A DNA stretch of 64,000 nucleotides from Flavobacterium sp. 102 (GTDB taxonomy: Bacteria > Bacteroidota > Bacteroidia > Flavobacteriales > Flavobacteriaceae): positions 62,001-126,000 of the forward strand of contig NZ_RBKX01000001.1 in assembly GCF_003634615.1 (NCBI RefSeq), in the 5' to 3' direction. Shown here piece after piece: positions 55,073 to 63,141 of the stretch (position 1 is the first letter of the stretch; each line of letters starts with the position of its first letter). A program made the position numbers and the translations under genes. The notes under the pieces were generated by a model. It was not told where the DNA came from, made no database searches, and was given only the letters and a program-made list of their open reading frames with translations.

Positions 55073-55103
55073 CAAATGTATGGATTTTATCTTTTAATCA
55101 AAA
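55073..55103 (-). promoter_or_regulatory. Promoter of the tRNA-tuf-secE-nusG-rpl-rpo cluster
   Basis: On the minus strand a TTTTG (55103-55099) and a TACATTTG box (55080-55073) are separated by 18 bases, close to the Bacteroidota TTTG/TAnnTTTG consensus. The best promoter match I found in the window. Confidence 0.6.
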
Positions 55104-55125
55104 CATTTTTAGAAAAAAATTTCTC

Positions 55126-55428
55126 TTATATATGTGTTCTGATTTTTTCCTTTCTTTTAACCAACAATCTTTCTAAAGATTCAGAAGACAACTCCACCGC
55201 TTCCTCGAATGTTTTACATTGTTTCTTTACCATAAAATCATCTCCCGGGACATGAATTTTAACCTCCACAATTTTATTTTCCTTCTCACTTGTATTGTCG
55301 ACCTTCAAAAAAACATCTGACGAAACTACTTTGTCATAGAATTTTTCAAGTTTACCTAATCTTTCTTCGATGAAATCAACCAGCTTTCTGTCGACAGTGA
55401 AATTTACTGCATGAACATTTACCTTCAT
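55126..55428 (-). CDS. Ribosome hibernation promoting factor, short form
   Basis: A 100-residue HPF/RaiA-type protein that binds the ribosome in stationary phase. The sequence (MKVNVHAVNFTVDRKLVDFIEERLGKLEKFYD, VEVKIHVPGDDFMVKKQC, LSSESLERLLVKRKEK) matches the family. Only the N-terminal ribosome-binding domain is present, no long-form C-terminal dimerisation domain. It lies 32 bases downstream of xerC on the same strand and upstream of the tRNA operon. Confidence 0.92.
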   Translation of the reverse strand: MKVNVHAVNFTVDRKLVDFIEERLGKLEKFYDKVVSSDVFLKVDNTSEKENKIVEVKIHVPGDDFMVKKQCKTFEEAVELSSESLERLLVKRKEKIRTHI

Positions 55429-55460
55429 AATTAAAATTTTAATGATTAAACATTGTAAAA

Positions 55461-56357
55461 TTATTGTCTGTTTCTAGGATGAGCGTTACCATACACCTTT
55501 TTAAGTTCCGCCAAACTGCTGTGAGTGTAGACTTGCGTAGACGCCAAACTAGAATGCCCCAATAATTCTTTAACGGAATTAATATCCGCTCCGTTGTTTA
55601 GAAGGTGAGTTGCAAACGTGTGTCTCAATATATGCGGACTCTTTTTAACCTTCTCGGAGACATTACTAAAGTAATAATTTATTAAACGATAAACAAACGA
55701 ATCGTTCAATTTAACGCCTTTTAACAGTAAGAAAAAATACTCACCATCCACAATCCTTTGTAAATGTGACCTTTCTGTTAAATATAATTTTATTTGATTT
55801 TCAACAACCGGTAGAATCGGTATAATCCTTTCCTTATTTCTTTTTCCCAATACTTTTAAGGTTCCGTTTGACAAGTCGATATTTTGCAATTTCAAATTAA
55901 TCAGTTCAGCTCTACGAATGCCGGTAGTGTAAAATAAATCGACTATCAATTTATCACGAATGCCATCAAAATCATTAGTGTAAACTATTTGATTTAAAAC
56001 CAAATCGAGTTCTTTTTCCGAGAAAGGAATTTGTAATTTCTTAGGTGCTTTCAAGGCTTTGTGCTTCAAAAGCGGACTCGTTTCGATTTGCTTTGTTTTG
56101 AGCAAAAATTTATAAAACGATTTTAAAGAAGAAATTTTTCGGTTAATCGAGGAATTGGAAATTCCGTCATCTGAAAGCGAAACTATCCAAGCACGAACTT
56201 GATTGTAATTTACCGTAATTAAATTATTATCATCAAAAGCACTAGACAAAAACGACTCAAAGAAACCAATGTCATTGATATAAGCGGTCACTGTATGCAA
56301 AGAATATTTTTTCTCTAACAGTAAATAATCTTGAAACTTATTTTTAAAATTTTCCAT
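55461..56357 (-). CDS. xerC: Tyrosine recombinase XerC
   Basis: A 298-residue tyrosine recombinase that resolves chromosome dimers at dif together with XerD. Catalytic residues are R148 (TGIRRAEL), K172 (LGKRNKER), H242 and R245 (HILRHTF), H268 (LLGHSS) and nucleophile Y277 (TQVYTH), all present. The N-terminal SAM-like core-binding domain spans about 1-95. Symbol choice between xerC and xerD is by general resemblance. Its ATG directly abuts the T tract of the rpsU terminator, so its transcripts probably come from read-through or a promoter inside that region. Confidence 0.9.
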   Translation of the reverse strand: MENFKNKFQDYLLLEKKYSLHTVTAYINDIGFFESFLSSAFDDNNLITVNYNQVRAWIVSLSDDGISNSSINRKISSLKSFYKFLLKTKQIETSPLLKHKALKAPKKLQIPFSEKELDLVLNQIVYTNDFDGIRDKLIVDLFYTTGIRRAELINLKLQNIDLSNGTLKVLGKRNKERIIPILPVVENQIKLYLTERSHLQRIVDGEYFFLLLKGVKLNDSFVYRLINYYFSNVSEKVKKSPHILRHTFATHLLNNGADINSVKELLGHSSLASTQVYTHSSLAELKKVYGNAHPRNRQ

Positions 56358-56406
56358 AAAAAAACCGCTGACCTCAAAGTTAGGAAACTTTAATGATCAG
56401 CGGTTA
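56357..56406 (-). terminator. Terminator of rpsU overlapping the xerC start
   Basis: Stem AACCGCTGA (56363-56371) / TCAGCGGTT (56397-56405), with an inner AAAGTT / AACTTT pair, and a T tract on the minus strand that runs into the xerC ATG (56357). Confidence 0.8.
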
Positions 56407-56425
56407 TATCTTATCAGGAATTTAA

Positions 56426-56620
56426 CTATCCTTCGATATTGTCTCTCATGTTTTGGATATAAGCAGCTTTTTGAACTTGTGCTCTTCTCACTACAGATGG
56501 CTTAGTAAACGCTTGACGCGCTCTAAGTTGTCTTACAGTTCCGGTTTTATCGAATTTTCTCTTGTAGCGCTTTAATGCTCTATCAATGTTTTCTCCGTCT
56601 TTAATTGGTATAATCAACAT
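56426..56620 (-). CDS. rpsU: 30S ribosomal protein bS21
   Basis: A 64-residue bS21: MLIIPIKDGENIDRALKRYKRKFDKTG and the basic tail. It lies on the platform near the 16S 3' end. In Flavobacterium, bS21 with bS18 and bS6 is known to sequester the anti-Shine-Dalgarno, and rpsU is the exception that carries a strong Shine-Dalgarno and is autoregulated. The same signature is seen here: CACCTCCT at 56629-56636 on the plus strand (AGGAGGTG on the mRNA), ten bases before the ATG. Confidence 0.97.
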   Translation of the reverse strand: MLIIPIKDGENIDRALKRYKRKFDKTGTVRQLRARQAFTKPSVVRRAQVQKAAYIQNMRDNIEG

Positions 56621-56628
56621 AATTTAGA

Positions 56629-56636
56629 CACCTCCT
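56629..56636 (-). promoter_or_regulatory. Strong Shine-Dalgarno of rpsU
   Basis: mRNA sequence AGGAGGTG, 8 nt complementary to the 16S 3' end (CACCTCCT), with an AGGAGG core ending 10 nt before the ATG. Other genes in the window lack such a site. Expected to mediate bS21-dependent autoregulation. Confidence 0.8.
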
Positions 56637-56651
56637 CTCATTTAGTGGGTG

Positions 56652-56659
56652 CAAAAGTA
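56652..56659 (-). promoter_or_regulatory. Candidate -7 box for rpsU
   Basis: The minus strand reads TACTTTTG, a TAnnTTTG match 32 bases upstream of the ATG. Confidence 0.5.
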
Positions 56660-56670
56660 ATATAATTTTT

Positions 56671-56698
56671 GAATTACGAATTATGAATTGTGAATTAT
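56671..56698. repeat. 7-bp tandem repeat upstream of rpsU
   Basis: Heptads GAATTAC, GAATTAT, GAATTGT, GAATTAT just upstream of the rpsU -7 box. Confidence 0.85.
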
Positions 56699-56718
56699 TT
56701 TATGAGAGAAAAGATAAT

Positions 56719-56739
56719 GGACAGACAGATGACAGATGA
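56719..56739. repeat. Second short 7-bp repeat near rpsU
   Basis: Heptads GGACAGA, CAGATGA, CAGATGA, between rpsU and the acyl-CoA dehydrogenase gene. A different unit from the adjacent array. Confidence 0.5.
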
Positions 56740-56780
56740 AAAACAAAAAAACCAAGAAACAATCTCTCATCTCTTGGTCT
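56740..56780 (-). terminator. Terminator of the acyl-CoA dehydrogenase gene
   Basis: Stem ACCAAGA (56751-56757) / TCTTGGT (56772-56778), followed on the minus strand by a T-rich tract (56741-56750). Confidence 0.7.
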
Positions 56781-56806
56781 ATTTTCTTAATTATCCTTTC
56801 AAAAAA

Positions 56807-57976
56807 TTATTTCACCGCAGGCTGATAGCTTTGTTTGTCAATAATCATTTTAGACAAAATCTCTCTGAGAATTTCAGAAGTTCCGCCGCCAATTGGTCCT
56901 AAACGACTATCTCTTAATAAACGCGCCAACGGATATTCTTCCATATAACCGTAACCTCCTAACATTTGCAAGCAACTGTAAATAGCATCATCGGCCACTT
57001 TGGTTGATTTTAATTTGGCCATAGTGGCTTCTTTTACCACATATTCTCCTTTATCTAATCGTGCTGCCGCGGCATAATTAAATAATTTACAATGTTCTAC
57101 ATCGGTAACATGGTCAACCATCGTATGGCGTAAGGCTTGAAATTTGTTTATGGTTTTTCCAAAGGCTTCTCGTTGCGACATGTATTCAATAGTATATTCG
57201 ATTGCGTATTCAGCTCTCGCATGGGCATTGATGGCCATAATTAATCGCTCTAGAGCAAAATGTTGCATGATATAAGGAAAGCCTTTTCCTTCTTCGCCCA
57301 TTAAATTTTCTAAAGGAATTTCAACATTATCAAAAGAAATCTCAGCAGTATCAGAAGCTCTCCAACCTAATTTATCCAACTTGGTAGCCGAAATCCCTTT
57401 TAAATTAGTATCCATCAGAAATATACTTATTCCTTTGTTTCCCAACTCCGGACTTGTCTTGGCCGCCACTACATAATAATCCGCATATACGCCATTTGTG
57501 ATAAATGTTTTAGAACCATTAATCACATATTTATCTCCCTTTTTGATGGCTGTTGTTCTCATTCCTGCCACATCGCTTCCGCCAAAAGGTTCGGTAAGAC
57601 ACAAAGCACCTATTTTGTCACCTGTGATACTGGGCGCCAAATAATCTTGCTTAATTCTTTCATCACCTTCGGCATTTAAATGTGTCATGGCTAAATAGGC
57701 ATGTGCCCACATGGCAGCGGCAAAACCGGAAGATTTTATTTTTTGAAGCTCTTCTAAAAATATTACCGTATAAAACAAATCCAAATTCATTCCACCATAA
57801 GCTTCCGGATATTTTAATCCGAAGAAGCCCATATCGCCAAATTTTTTCCAAATAAAGCGTTCAATAGTACCTGTTTTTTCCCATTTTTCAATGTGCGGCA
57901 CTACTTCTTTTTGCAAAAAATCTTGCAAACTTTTTCTAAACAATTCGTGTTCTTCTGTAAAATATGTTGAATTCAT
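56807..57976 (-). CDS. Acyl-CoA dehydrogenase
   Basis: A 389-residue FAD flavoenzyme of beta-oxidation or branched-chain degradation. The FAD-binding LCLTEPFGGSDVAGM (126-139) and GSKTFITNG blocks are typical, and E243 in ALERL matches the catalytic-base position of isovaleryl/long-chain dehydrogenases. The C-terminal GGYGYMEEYPLARLLRDSR and GGTSEILREI complete the fold. Substrate is not deducible. Single gene, ATG at 57976. Confidence 0.92.
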   Translation of the reverse strand: MNSTYFTEEHELFRKSLQDFLQKEVVPHIEKWEKTGTIERFIWKKFGDMGFFGLKYPEAYGGMNLDLFYTVIFLEELQKIKSSGFAAAMWAHAYLAMTHLNAEGDERIKQDYLAPSITGDKIGALCLTEPFGGSDVAGMRTTAIKKGDKYVINGSKTFITNGVYADYYVVAAKTSPELGNKGISIFLMDTNLKGISATKLDKLGWRASDTAEISFDNVEIPLENLMGEEGKGFPYIMQHFALERLIMAINAHARAEYAIEYTIEYMSQREAFGKTINKFQALRHTMVDHVTDVEHCKLFNYAAAARLDKGEYVVKEATMAKLKSTKVADDAIYSCLQMLGGYGYMEEYPLARLLRDSRLGPIGGGTSEILREILSKMIIDKQSYQPAVK

Positions 57977-58007
57977 ATAAATAAGGCTACTTTTTTAAGC
58001 TATTTTT

Positions 58008-58889
58008 TTAGAATTCCAAATATAAGGCAATTATTTTTATTTTATCAACAGGAAATCCTTTAATTTTTGACAAATCCTCAGTTTTGATGTCGCCATTCAT
58101 GCTTCTGTAAATAACTATTTCTTTAGCCAACGCATATCTAAAAAACGGAAATTGAGATAACTCTTTGACTGAAGCATTGTTAATGTTGATTCTTTTGATT
58201 TTGGAAGTCGATTTTACATCAAAATATTGATTCAGTTTTTCAATTACTTCGGGCGATAAACCCCAAACATCATGCATTTGTTCCATCGATACAAAAGCGC
58301 CTAACTTGCCTTTTTGTTCCAAAATCCTGTCCGAAATTTTATCGCCAATGCCATAGATTTTCATCAAATCTTCTTTGCTGGCTTCATTGATGTCGAGAAT
58401 TGTGATTTTTTCAACTCTTGAAAATTCGTTTTTGACATAAGTCGAATTGTATTCCTTTTTGTTCTTCGCCCAATCCGGAAATTTAAAATAAGGCGAAATG
58501 GTTCTCAGCAAAGAATCAGAAACTTTAGTCACTACCTGAAACTCTGCTGCCGAATTGACAAACTTATTTTGCTTTCTGTAGGCCAATAATCGGTCGATTT
58601 CTGCAACAGACATACCGAGTTTGTATCCCTTAAAATCAGTAATAAAATTAGGGTTGAAGGGATAAATCGTGGGTTTGTAATTTTTATTTTGAAGTTTAAG
58701 ACTGTCAATCAGGCTTTGATTCGCTAACCAATTGGCTTCTTCTTTATTTGTAGTCTCAAAAGTTTTAAAATCATTAAAAAGATAAAATCCCTGACAAATA
58801 ACTATAATTAAAAACAACAGTATAATTCCAATTCGTTGACTTTTCGAATAACTTAAAATCGATTGCAGGATGGAATTATCATTCGTCAT
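58008..58889 (-). CDS. Membrane-anchored helix-hairpin-helix protein (ComEA-like)
   Basis: A 293-residue protein with an N-terminal membrane helix (IGIILLFLIIVICQGFYLF, about 20-38), then at least two helix-hairpin-helix motifs (about 168-191, DINEASKEDLMKIYGIGDKISDRIL; and about 235-260, ININNASVKELSQFPFF). HhH motifs bind DNA backbone; the layout resembles ComEA-type DNA uptake proteins, although competence is inferred. Last gene of the DUF2851 - PspC - HhH run (2-base gap). Confidence 0.82.
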   Translation of the reverse strand: MTNDNSILQSILSYSKSQRIGIILLFLIIVICQGFYLFNDFKTFETTNKEEANWLANQSLIDSLKLQNKNYKPTIYPFNPNFITDFKGYKLGMSVAEIDRLLAYRKQNKFVNSAAEFQVVTKVSDSLLRTISPYFKFPDWAKNKKEYNSTYVKNEFSRVEKITILDINEASKEDLMKIYGIGDKISDRILEQKGKLGAFVSMEQMHDVWGLSPEVIEKLNQYFDVKSTSKIKRININNASVKELSQFPFFRYALAKEIVIYRSMNGDIKTEDLSKIKGFPVDKIKIIALYLEF

Positions 58890-58891
58890 AT

Positions 58892-59119
58892 TTACAAATC
58901 AAAAACTGATGTTCGTTTGCCACGAATTAAATCTTTCAACTTAATCCAAAACGCCAAGGTTAGATACACGCCAAACCACAATCCGGCAGTAACGAAAGTG
59001 ATATAAATAAAAAACAAACGCACATTCGACGCACGCATTCCCAGCTTGTCAGCCAAACGAGACGAAACGTGAAAACCGTGTTTTTCGAAGAAGTATTTTA
59101 GTTGTATTACCGGTGACAT
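58892..59119 (-). CDS. PspC domain protein
   Basis: A 75-residue membrane protein of the PspC family: VSSRLADKLGMRASNVRLFFIYITFVTAGLWFGVYLTLAFWIKL shows a short amphipathic start and membrane segments. Family members sense envelope stress in some bacteria, but this short version has no visible partner. Between DUF2851 (3-base gap) and the HhH gene (2-base gap), so co-translated. Confidence 0.85.
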   Translation of the reverse strand: MSPVIQLKYFFEKHGFHVSSRLADKLGMRASNVRLFFIYITFVTAGLWFGVYLTLAFWIKLKDLIRGKRTSVFDL

Positions 59120-59122
59120 TTG

Positions 59123-60391
59123 CTAATTCTTTAAAAGTTGGATTCCAATGACGCACTGCAAACACTTACTATGATTGCAATAATTGTTTTTCAGTTGCAA
59201 AAGCGATTGCGTTTCAAAAGCATTCTTTGATTTGACTCCAAAATTAGAAAACTTTTCAATGATAATATTCTTTTCAGGCGCTATAGTTTCCATGAGTTGT
59301 AAAAGCTGCTCTGAAATTTCTTTTCCTTGACTTTTGGCATAAGCAAATTGAAACGGTACAATCGTATTAATCACTAACAAATCAATAAAAGATTTAGAGA
59401 AATGTTTTTTCTTTTTCGGGCTTTCTTTGTCAAATTGATAGTGGTTTTCCCAATAGGAAGAAACGCCAACCTCAAACAATTTATAAAAATCCTCAAGCGA
59501 ATGTGTGGCTATAATTTTGGAAAACAGATTTTGCTGCTTGTGGTATAACATCGCCAATTGTGCCAAACGAATCGTTGGAAAATTATCCGGACGATGTTTA
59601 AAAAATTGCACCGGTTCTATAAATGCTTTTTTTAAGCGATGTTTCAGCGTAATATATGTCGAACGGTTTTGCAAATCTTTGCTGTAAAAATCTTCAGCAA
59701 CCATAGGCAACAAATCCAGTTTACCAAACAAAAGTGCTTCTAAATTCTCCACTTCAAAGCTCTCTTTTCGTATAATTGAAAACGGGATAGACTTTGCCAT
59801 TTTTAAAAAGATTTCGCCATTGGTATTTAGCCCAAAATTTTTAGCCAACATATAAAACAATACCGCTTCCCAATCATTATCCGTTTCTTGCAAAAGTTCG
59901 TCAATCGGAATGGATTTTCGTTCCAGACGTTCGAAAAACAATCGCTCTTGCCAATTTTTAAAAACAAATTCATCAACATCATTTAGCTGACTTTCACAAT
60001 AAATCCAAGATTTAGGCATAATCAACGACAAATATTGATTCAAACTATCGTTCGCAACATACTTCCTAAGTGCTAAGGTTGGAATTTCTGCATTGTTTTT
60101 TCTAAAAATTGGCGTATCGTGTTCCCAAACGACATGCAGTATAACATTGTTGTAATGGTCATCATTTTCATGTTGGTGCAAATACCAATCTGAAGACTTC
60201 AAATGAATTTCTATATTGCCTGCCCATTTTTGGTTCCCAATAATAATTTGGGCATTAAAAAAATCGGGACCGGATTGCTTCAAATATTGACCTGTATTGA
60301 CAATCGTTAGTTCTTCTCCCGAAACCGTAGTTAGGTTGGAAAAGCCAAACTTCTTATATTGCCATACATAATGAAGAAAATCTTCTTTCAC
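59123..60391 (-). CDS. DUF2851 protein
   Basis: A 422-residue protein of the DUF2851 family: MKEDFLHYVWQYKKFGFSNLTTVSGEELTIVNTGQ and WAGNIEIHLKSSDWYLHQHENDDHYNNVILHVVWEHD are the hallmark N-terminus. Function unknown; often found in Bacteroidota. The start is a GTG at 60391 because a stop codon lies five codons upstream and no ATG fits. First gene of a three-gene run with PspC and HhH. Divergent from the PNGase-like gene. Confidence 0.88.
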   Translation of the reverse strand: MKEDFLHYVWQYKKFGFSNLTTVSGEELTIVNTGQYLKQSGPDFFNAQIIIGNQKWAGNIEIHLKSSDWYLHQHENDDHYNNVILHVVWEHDTPIFRKNNAEIPTLALRKYVANDSLNQYLSLIMPKSWIYCESQLNDVDEFVFKNWQERLFFERLERKSIPIDELLQETDNDWEAVLFYMLAKNFGLNTNGEIFLKMAKSIPFSIIRKESFEVENLEALLFGKLDLLPMVAEDFYSKDLQNRSTYITLKHRLKKAFIEPVQFFKHRPDNFPTIRLAQLAMLYHKQQNLFSKIIATHSLEDFYKLFEVGVSSYWENHYQFDKESPKKKKHFSKSFIDLLVINTIVPFQFAYAKSQGKEISEQLLQLMETIAPEKNIIIEKFSNFGVKSKNAFETQSLLQLKNNYCNHSKCLQCVIGIQLLKN

Positions 60392-60447
60392 GATTCTAAA
60401 TTTTTAACCAAAGTAAGAAATTTACTTTTATATTCAAAATTTTTGTA

Positions 60448-62100
60448 ATGAAAAATTTACTTTTATTGTTTTTGTTGGTAATTTCAGCAAATTGCTTTTC
60501 GCAAAATTATAAAATCACTTATTTGAAAAGTTCCAATGGAAATTTGATTGAAAACCAAGATGCGGTTTGGGTTTTTGCCAATAACAATCAAACTCTATTG
60601 AGCACGGAAAACATCAGAAATCAAAAAGCTGATTTCCCTTTTGAGGAAACTATTGTCGATAGAAGCTCTAATTCTTTTTTTCAAAAGGCGACTTTGAAAA
60701 GTTCAGAAATCATTGCGACAAAAGACAGCGTTTCATTGGGCAAGCAAACATTCGAATACACAAACGACACCAAAAAAGTCTTGGGTTACAATTGCAAAAA
60801 AGCCAAAACGATTGTCAATTCGAATACAATTGAATTCTGGTATACGGACGAATTGAAAGTGAAAGGTTCACCAACCGTTTTGGGTCAAAATTTAGGTTTG
60901 GTTCTGGAAATGGTTCGCAATGGCAACTTTGTGATTTCGGCGACTAAAATAGAACAGATAAAATCATTCCCAATATTTCAATTGCCCCAAAAACAAGTCG
61001 ACGCATTGACTTATAAAGACTTGCTGTGGAAAAGTCGATTTACGACAATTTCTGTTTTCAAAGATCAAATCCTCAATTTCTCAGACGAATCAAAATCTAA
61101 CGATTCTATTTTGCGCTTTGCCAATGGAACTATAGCGGTAAGGAAAGTCCAATTACCGGAAATTAAAGTTGGTAGTCAAATTTTTGTCGATGTTACTGAA
61201 CAATCCAATGGTGATGCTTATGACCGAACCGGTTCGCTTTTTATGATTCCGACGGATAAAGAAATATCGTTTTTGAATGGTTTACAAAATGGCGCTAAAA
61301 CATTACCTATTTACACTAATGGTAACGGCAAAGAATATCAAGGTGTAATTATTACTGATAATTACAATCCAGTGGTAGAATTGATGCGTTTTTTTACACC
61401 TTTTGGGGTGAAACAATACAATACACTCCAATTGAAAGACAAGACTTGGGCTGAAAACGTTTTGTACCGACAAGATGTTTCGGATTTGAGAAGTTTGTTG
61501 AGCGGAAAGGAAGTATGGCTAGGCATCAACATTGGCAATTATGACAAAGGCGGTCACAAAGTTTCTGCAAATATTACCATTCATACCGAAAACGAATCTA
61601 TCATAAAACCAACTCAAATTATTCCTTTGTTTTGCACCAATAACATTATGGAAATGGCCGGTCAAGAATATGGAACGATGTTTAACAATGACAAAGGTTT
61701 GGAAGTCTCTTTCAAACTAGAAAAACCGATGAAGAATTGCAAATTGCGCTACATCACTTCAGGTCATGGCGGATGGGAAAATGGTGATGAATTTGTACCG
61801 AAGAAAAATTCTATTTACTTAAACGATAAGGAAACTTTCAGCTTTACACCTTGGCGACAAGATTGTGGCTCGTATCGTTTATCTAATCCAGCTTCCGGGA
61901 ATTTCCCGAACGGATTATCTTCGTCGGATTACAGCAGGTCAAATTGGTGTCCCGGAACAGTAACCAATCCTATTTTTATTGATTTGGGTGATTTAGAAGC
62001 CGGAACACATTTGATGCAAATTAAAATCCCACAAGGTTTGCCTGAAGGCGGAAGTTTCAGTTCGTGGAATGTTTCGGGCGTTCTGATTGGAGAACAATAA
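60448..62100 (+). CDS. Secreted PNGase F-like protein with GLPGLI-type N-terminus
   Basis: A 550-residue protein with signal peptide (LLLLFLLVISANCFSQ). The N-terminal ~170 residues resemble the GLPGLI family (VLGYNCKKAKT ... WYTDELKVKGSPTVLGQNLGLVLEM), and the remainder resembles peptide-N-glycosidase F: GDAYDRTGSLFMIP, RFFTPFGVKQYN, SGHGGWENGDEFVPKK near residues 438-453, and SNWCPGT near 500. The residues that match the PNGase F Asp60 (YDRTG) and Glu206 (GDEF) are present, while Glu118 does not align clearly. Likely acts on N-glycans in the periplasm or outside the cell, to be treated as a prediction. Single gene. Confidence 0.8.
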   Translation: MKNLLLLFLLVISANCFSQNYKITYLKSSNGNLIENQDAVWVFANNNQTLLSTENIRNQKADFPFEETIVDRSSNSFFQKATLKSSEIIATKDSVSLGKQTFEYTNDTKKVLGYNCKKAKTIVNSNTIEFWYTDELKVKGSPTVLGQNLGLVLEMVRNGNFVISATKIEQIKSFPIFQLPQKQVDALTYKDLLWKSRFTTISVFKDQILNFSDESKSNDSILRFANGTIAVRKVQLPEIKVGSQIFVDVTEQSNGDAYDRTGSLFMIPTDKEISFLNGLQNGAKTLPIYTNGNGKEYQGVIITDNYNPVVELMRFFTPFGVKQYNTLQLKDKTWAENVLYRQDVSDLRSLLSGKEVWLGINIGNYDKGGHKVSANITIHTENESIIKPTQIIPLFCTNNIMEMAGQEYGTMFNNDKGLEVSFKLEKPMKNCKLRYITSGHGGWENGDEFVPKKNSIYLNDKETFSFTPWRQDCGSYRLSNPASGNFPNGLSSSDYSRSNWCPGTVTNPIFIDLGDLEAGTHLMQIKIPQGLPEGGSFSSWNVSGVLIGEQ

Positions 62101-62246
62101 AACAAAAACGTTATTTCTTTAATTTTAATTATATTTTTTATGATTTTCGTAAAACTATCTTTATTAAAATAACAAATAAACCAAATTTATCTCAAAATTT
62201 ATAGGAAAAAAAACATCATATTTTTCAATAAAATTAAAAAAAACAA

Positions 62247-62254
62247 TACCTTTG
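62247..62254 (+). promoter_or_regulatory. Candidate -7 box for the 267-residue T9SS gene
   Basis: TACCTTTG matches TAnnTTTG, 28 bases before the ATG at 62282. No clear -33. Confidence 0.45.
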
Positions 62255-62281
62255 AGTTAATTAACTTTAAATCAATTTACT

Positions 62282-63085
62282 ATGAAGAAAATTTACTTAA
62301 TTTCATTTATTTTATCAAACTTTTTCTCTTACGCACAGTTAAGCGAAAATTTTGATGCCGCGGCAACTTTACCAGCGGGCTGGACAAGTTTCATTGGAAC
62401 AAATGGCATAGGAACTGCTCAAAACTGGGGCACTTCAACCACTCGTAGTTATTCTCCAACTAATTCAGCCTTTGTAAGGTATGAAAACGTAACCGGTGGA
62501 CCAGCAGAAGACTGGTTAATCACTCCTTTGGTAGATTTAACCAACTATACCGAAAGCACTTTGACTTTTTACGGAGGTCAGCAATATACTGATGATTATG
62601 CAACTGATTATAGCATTAGAGTTTCTACAACATCGGCAACAGATCCATTAACTTTTGAGATTGTCAGCACTTATGCAGAGAGTGATTTTTCAAATGTTAC
62701 GATTCCGGCATTACAACCGGGCGATCTAAAAACCGTTGATTTATCAATATATGATGGTCAACAAATTTATATTGCTTTTGTAATGATACAAGATGATGGC
62801 GACAATTGGTTCGTTGACGATGTAAACGTTACCGGAACTTTGTCTACTACAAACTTCGATAACGCCACTATTTCATTTTACCCAAATCCGACAAAAAATA
62901 TTTTAAATGTCAATAGTTCGGAATCGATTACAAAAATCGAAATCTATAGCATTTTAGGGAATCTGATCAAAACAGCTACAGCGTCAACTCAAATTGATTT
63001 AACAGAACTGTCAAGTGGATCGTATGTTGCGAAAGTTACCGCAACTGACGGAAGAGTTAAGACTGAAAAAGTCATTAAAATCTAG
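62282..63085 (+). CDS. Small T9SS-secreted jelly-roll protein
   Basis: 267 residues. Signal peptide (KKIYLISFILSNFFSYAQ), then a cleaved-adhesin/choice-of-anchor-J jelly-roll (ENFDAAATLPAGWTSF ... AEDWLITPLVDLTNY ... DDGDNWFVDDVNVTG) at about 20-185, and a T9SS type A sorting domain (FYPNPTKNILNVNSS ... IYSILGNLIKT ... KVIKI). No enzyme motif; probably a binding or matrix protein exported through the T9SS. Its own promoter and terminator make it monocistronic. Confidence 0.92.
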   Translation: MKKIYLISFILSNFFSYAQLSENFDAAATLPAGWTSFIGTNGIGTAQNWGTSTTRSYSPTNSAFVRYENVTGGPAEDWLITPLVDLTNYTESTLTFYGGQQYTDDYATDYSIRVSTTSATDPLTFEIVSTYAESDFSNVTIPALQPGDLKTVDLSIYDGQQIYIAFVMIQDDGDNWFVDDVNVTGTLSTTNFDNATISFYPNPTKNILNVNSSESITKIEIYSILGNLIKTATASTQIDLTELSSGSYVAKVTATDGRVKTEKVIKI

Positions 63086-63105
63086 AGAAAAAATCTCGTT
63101 CAAAT

Positions 63106-63139
63106 AAAAAGTCTCGTTCAGAAAACGAGACTTTTTTTT
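63106..63139. terminator. Bidirectional terminator between T9SS gene and CBS-type gene
   Basis: A 13-bp stem (63106-63118 with 63124-63136, AAAAAGTCTCGTT type) with a 5-nt loop and T tracts on both sides. A partial second copy of TCTCGTTCA precedes it. Confidence 0.9.
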
Positions 63140-63141
63140 AT

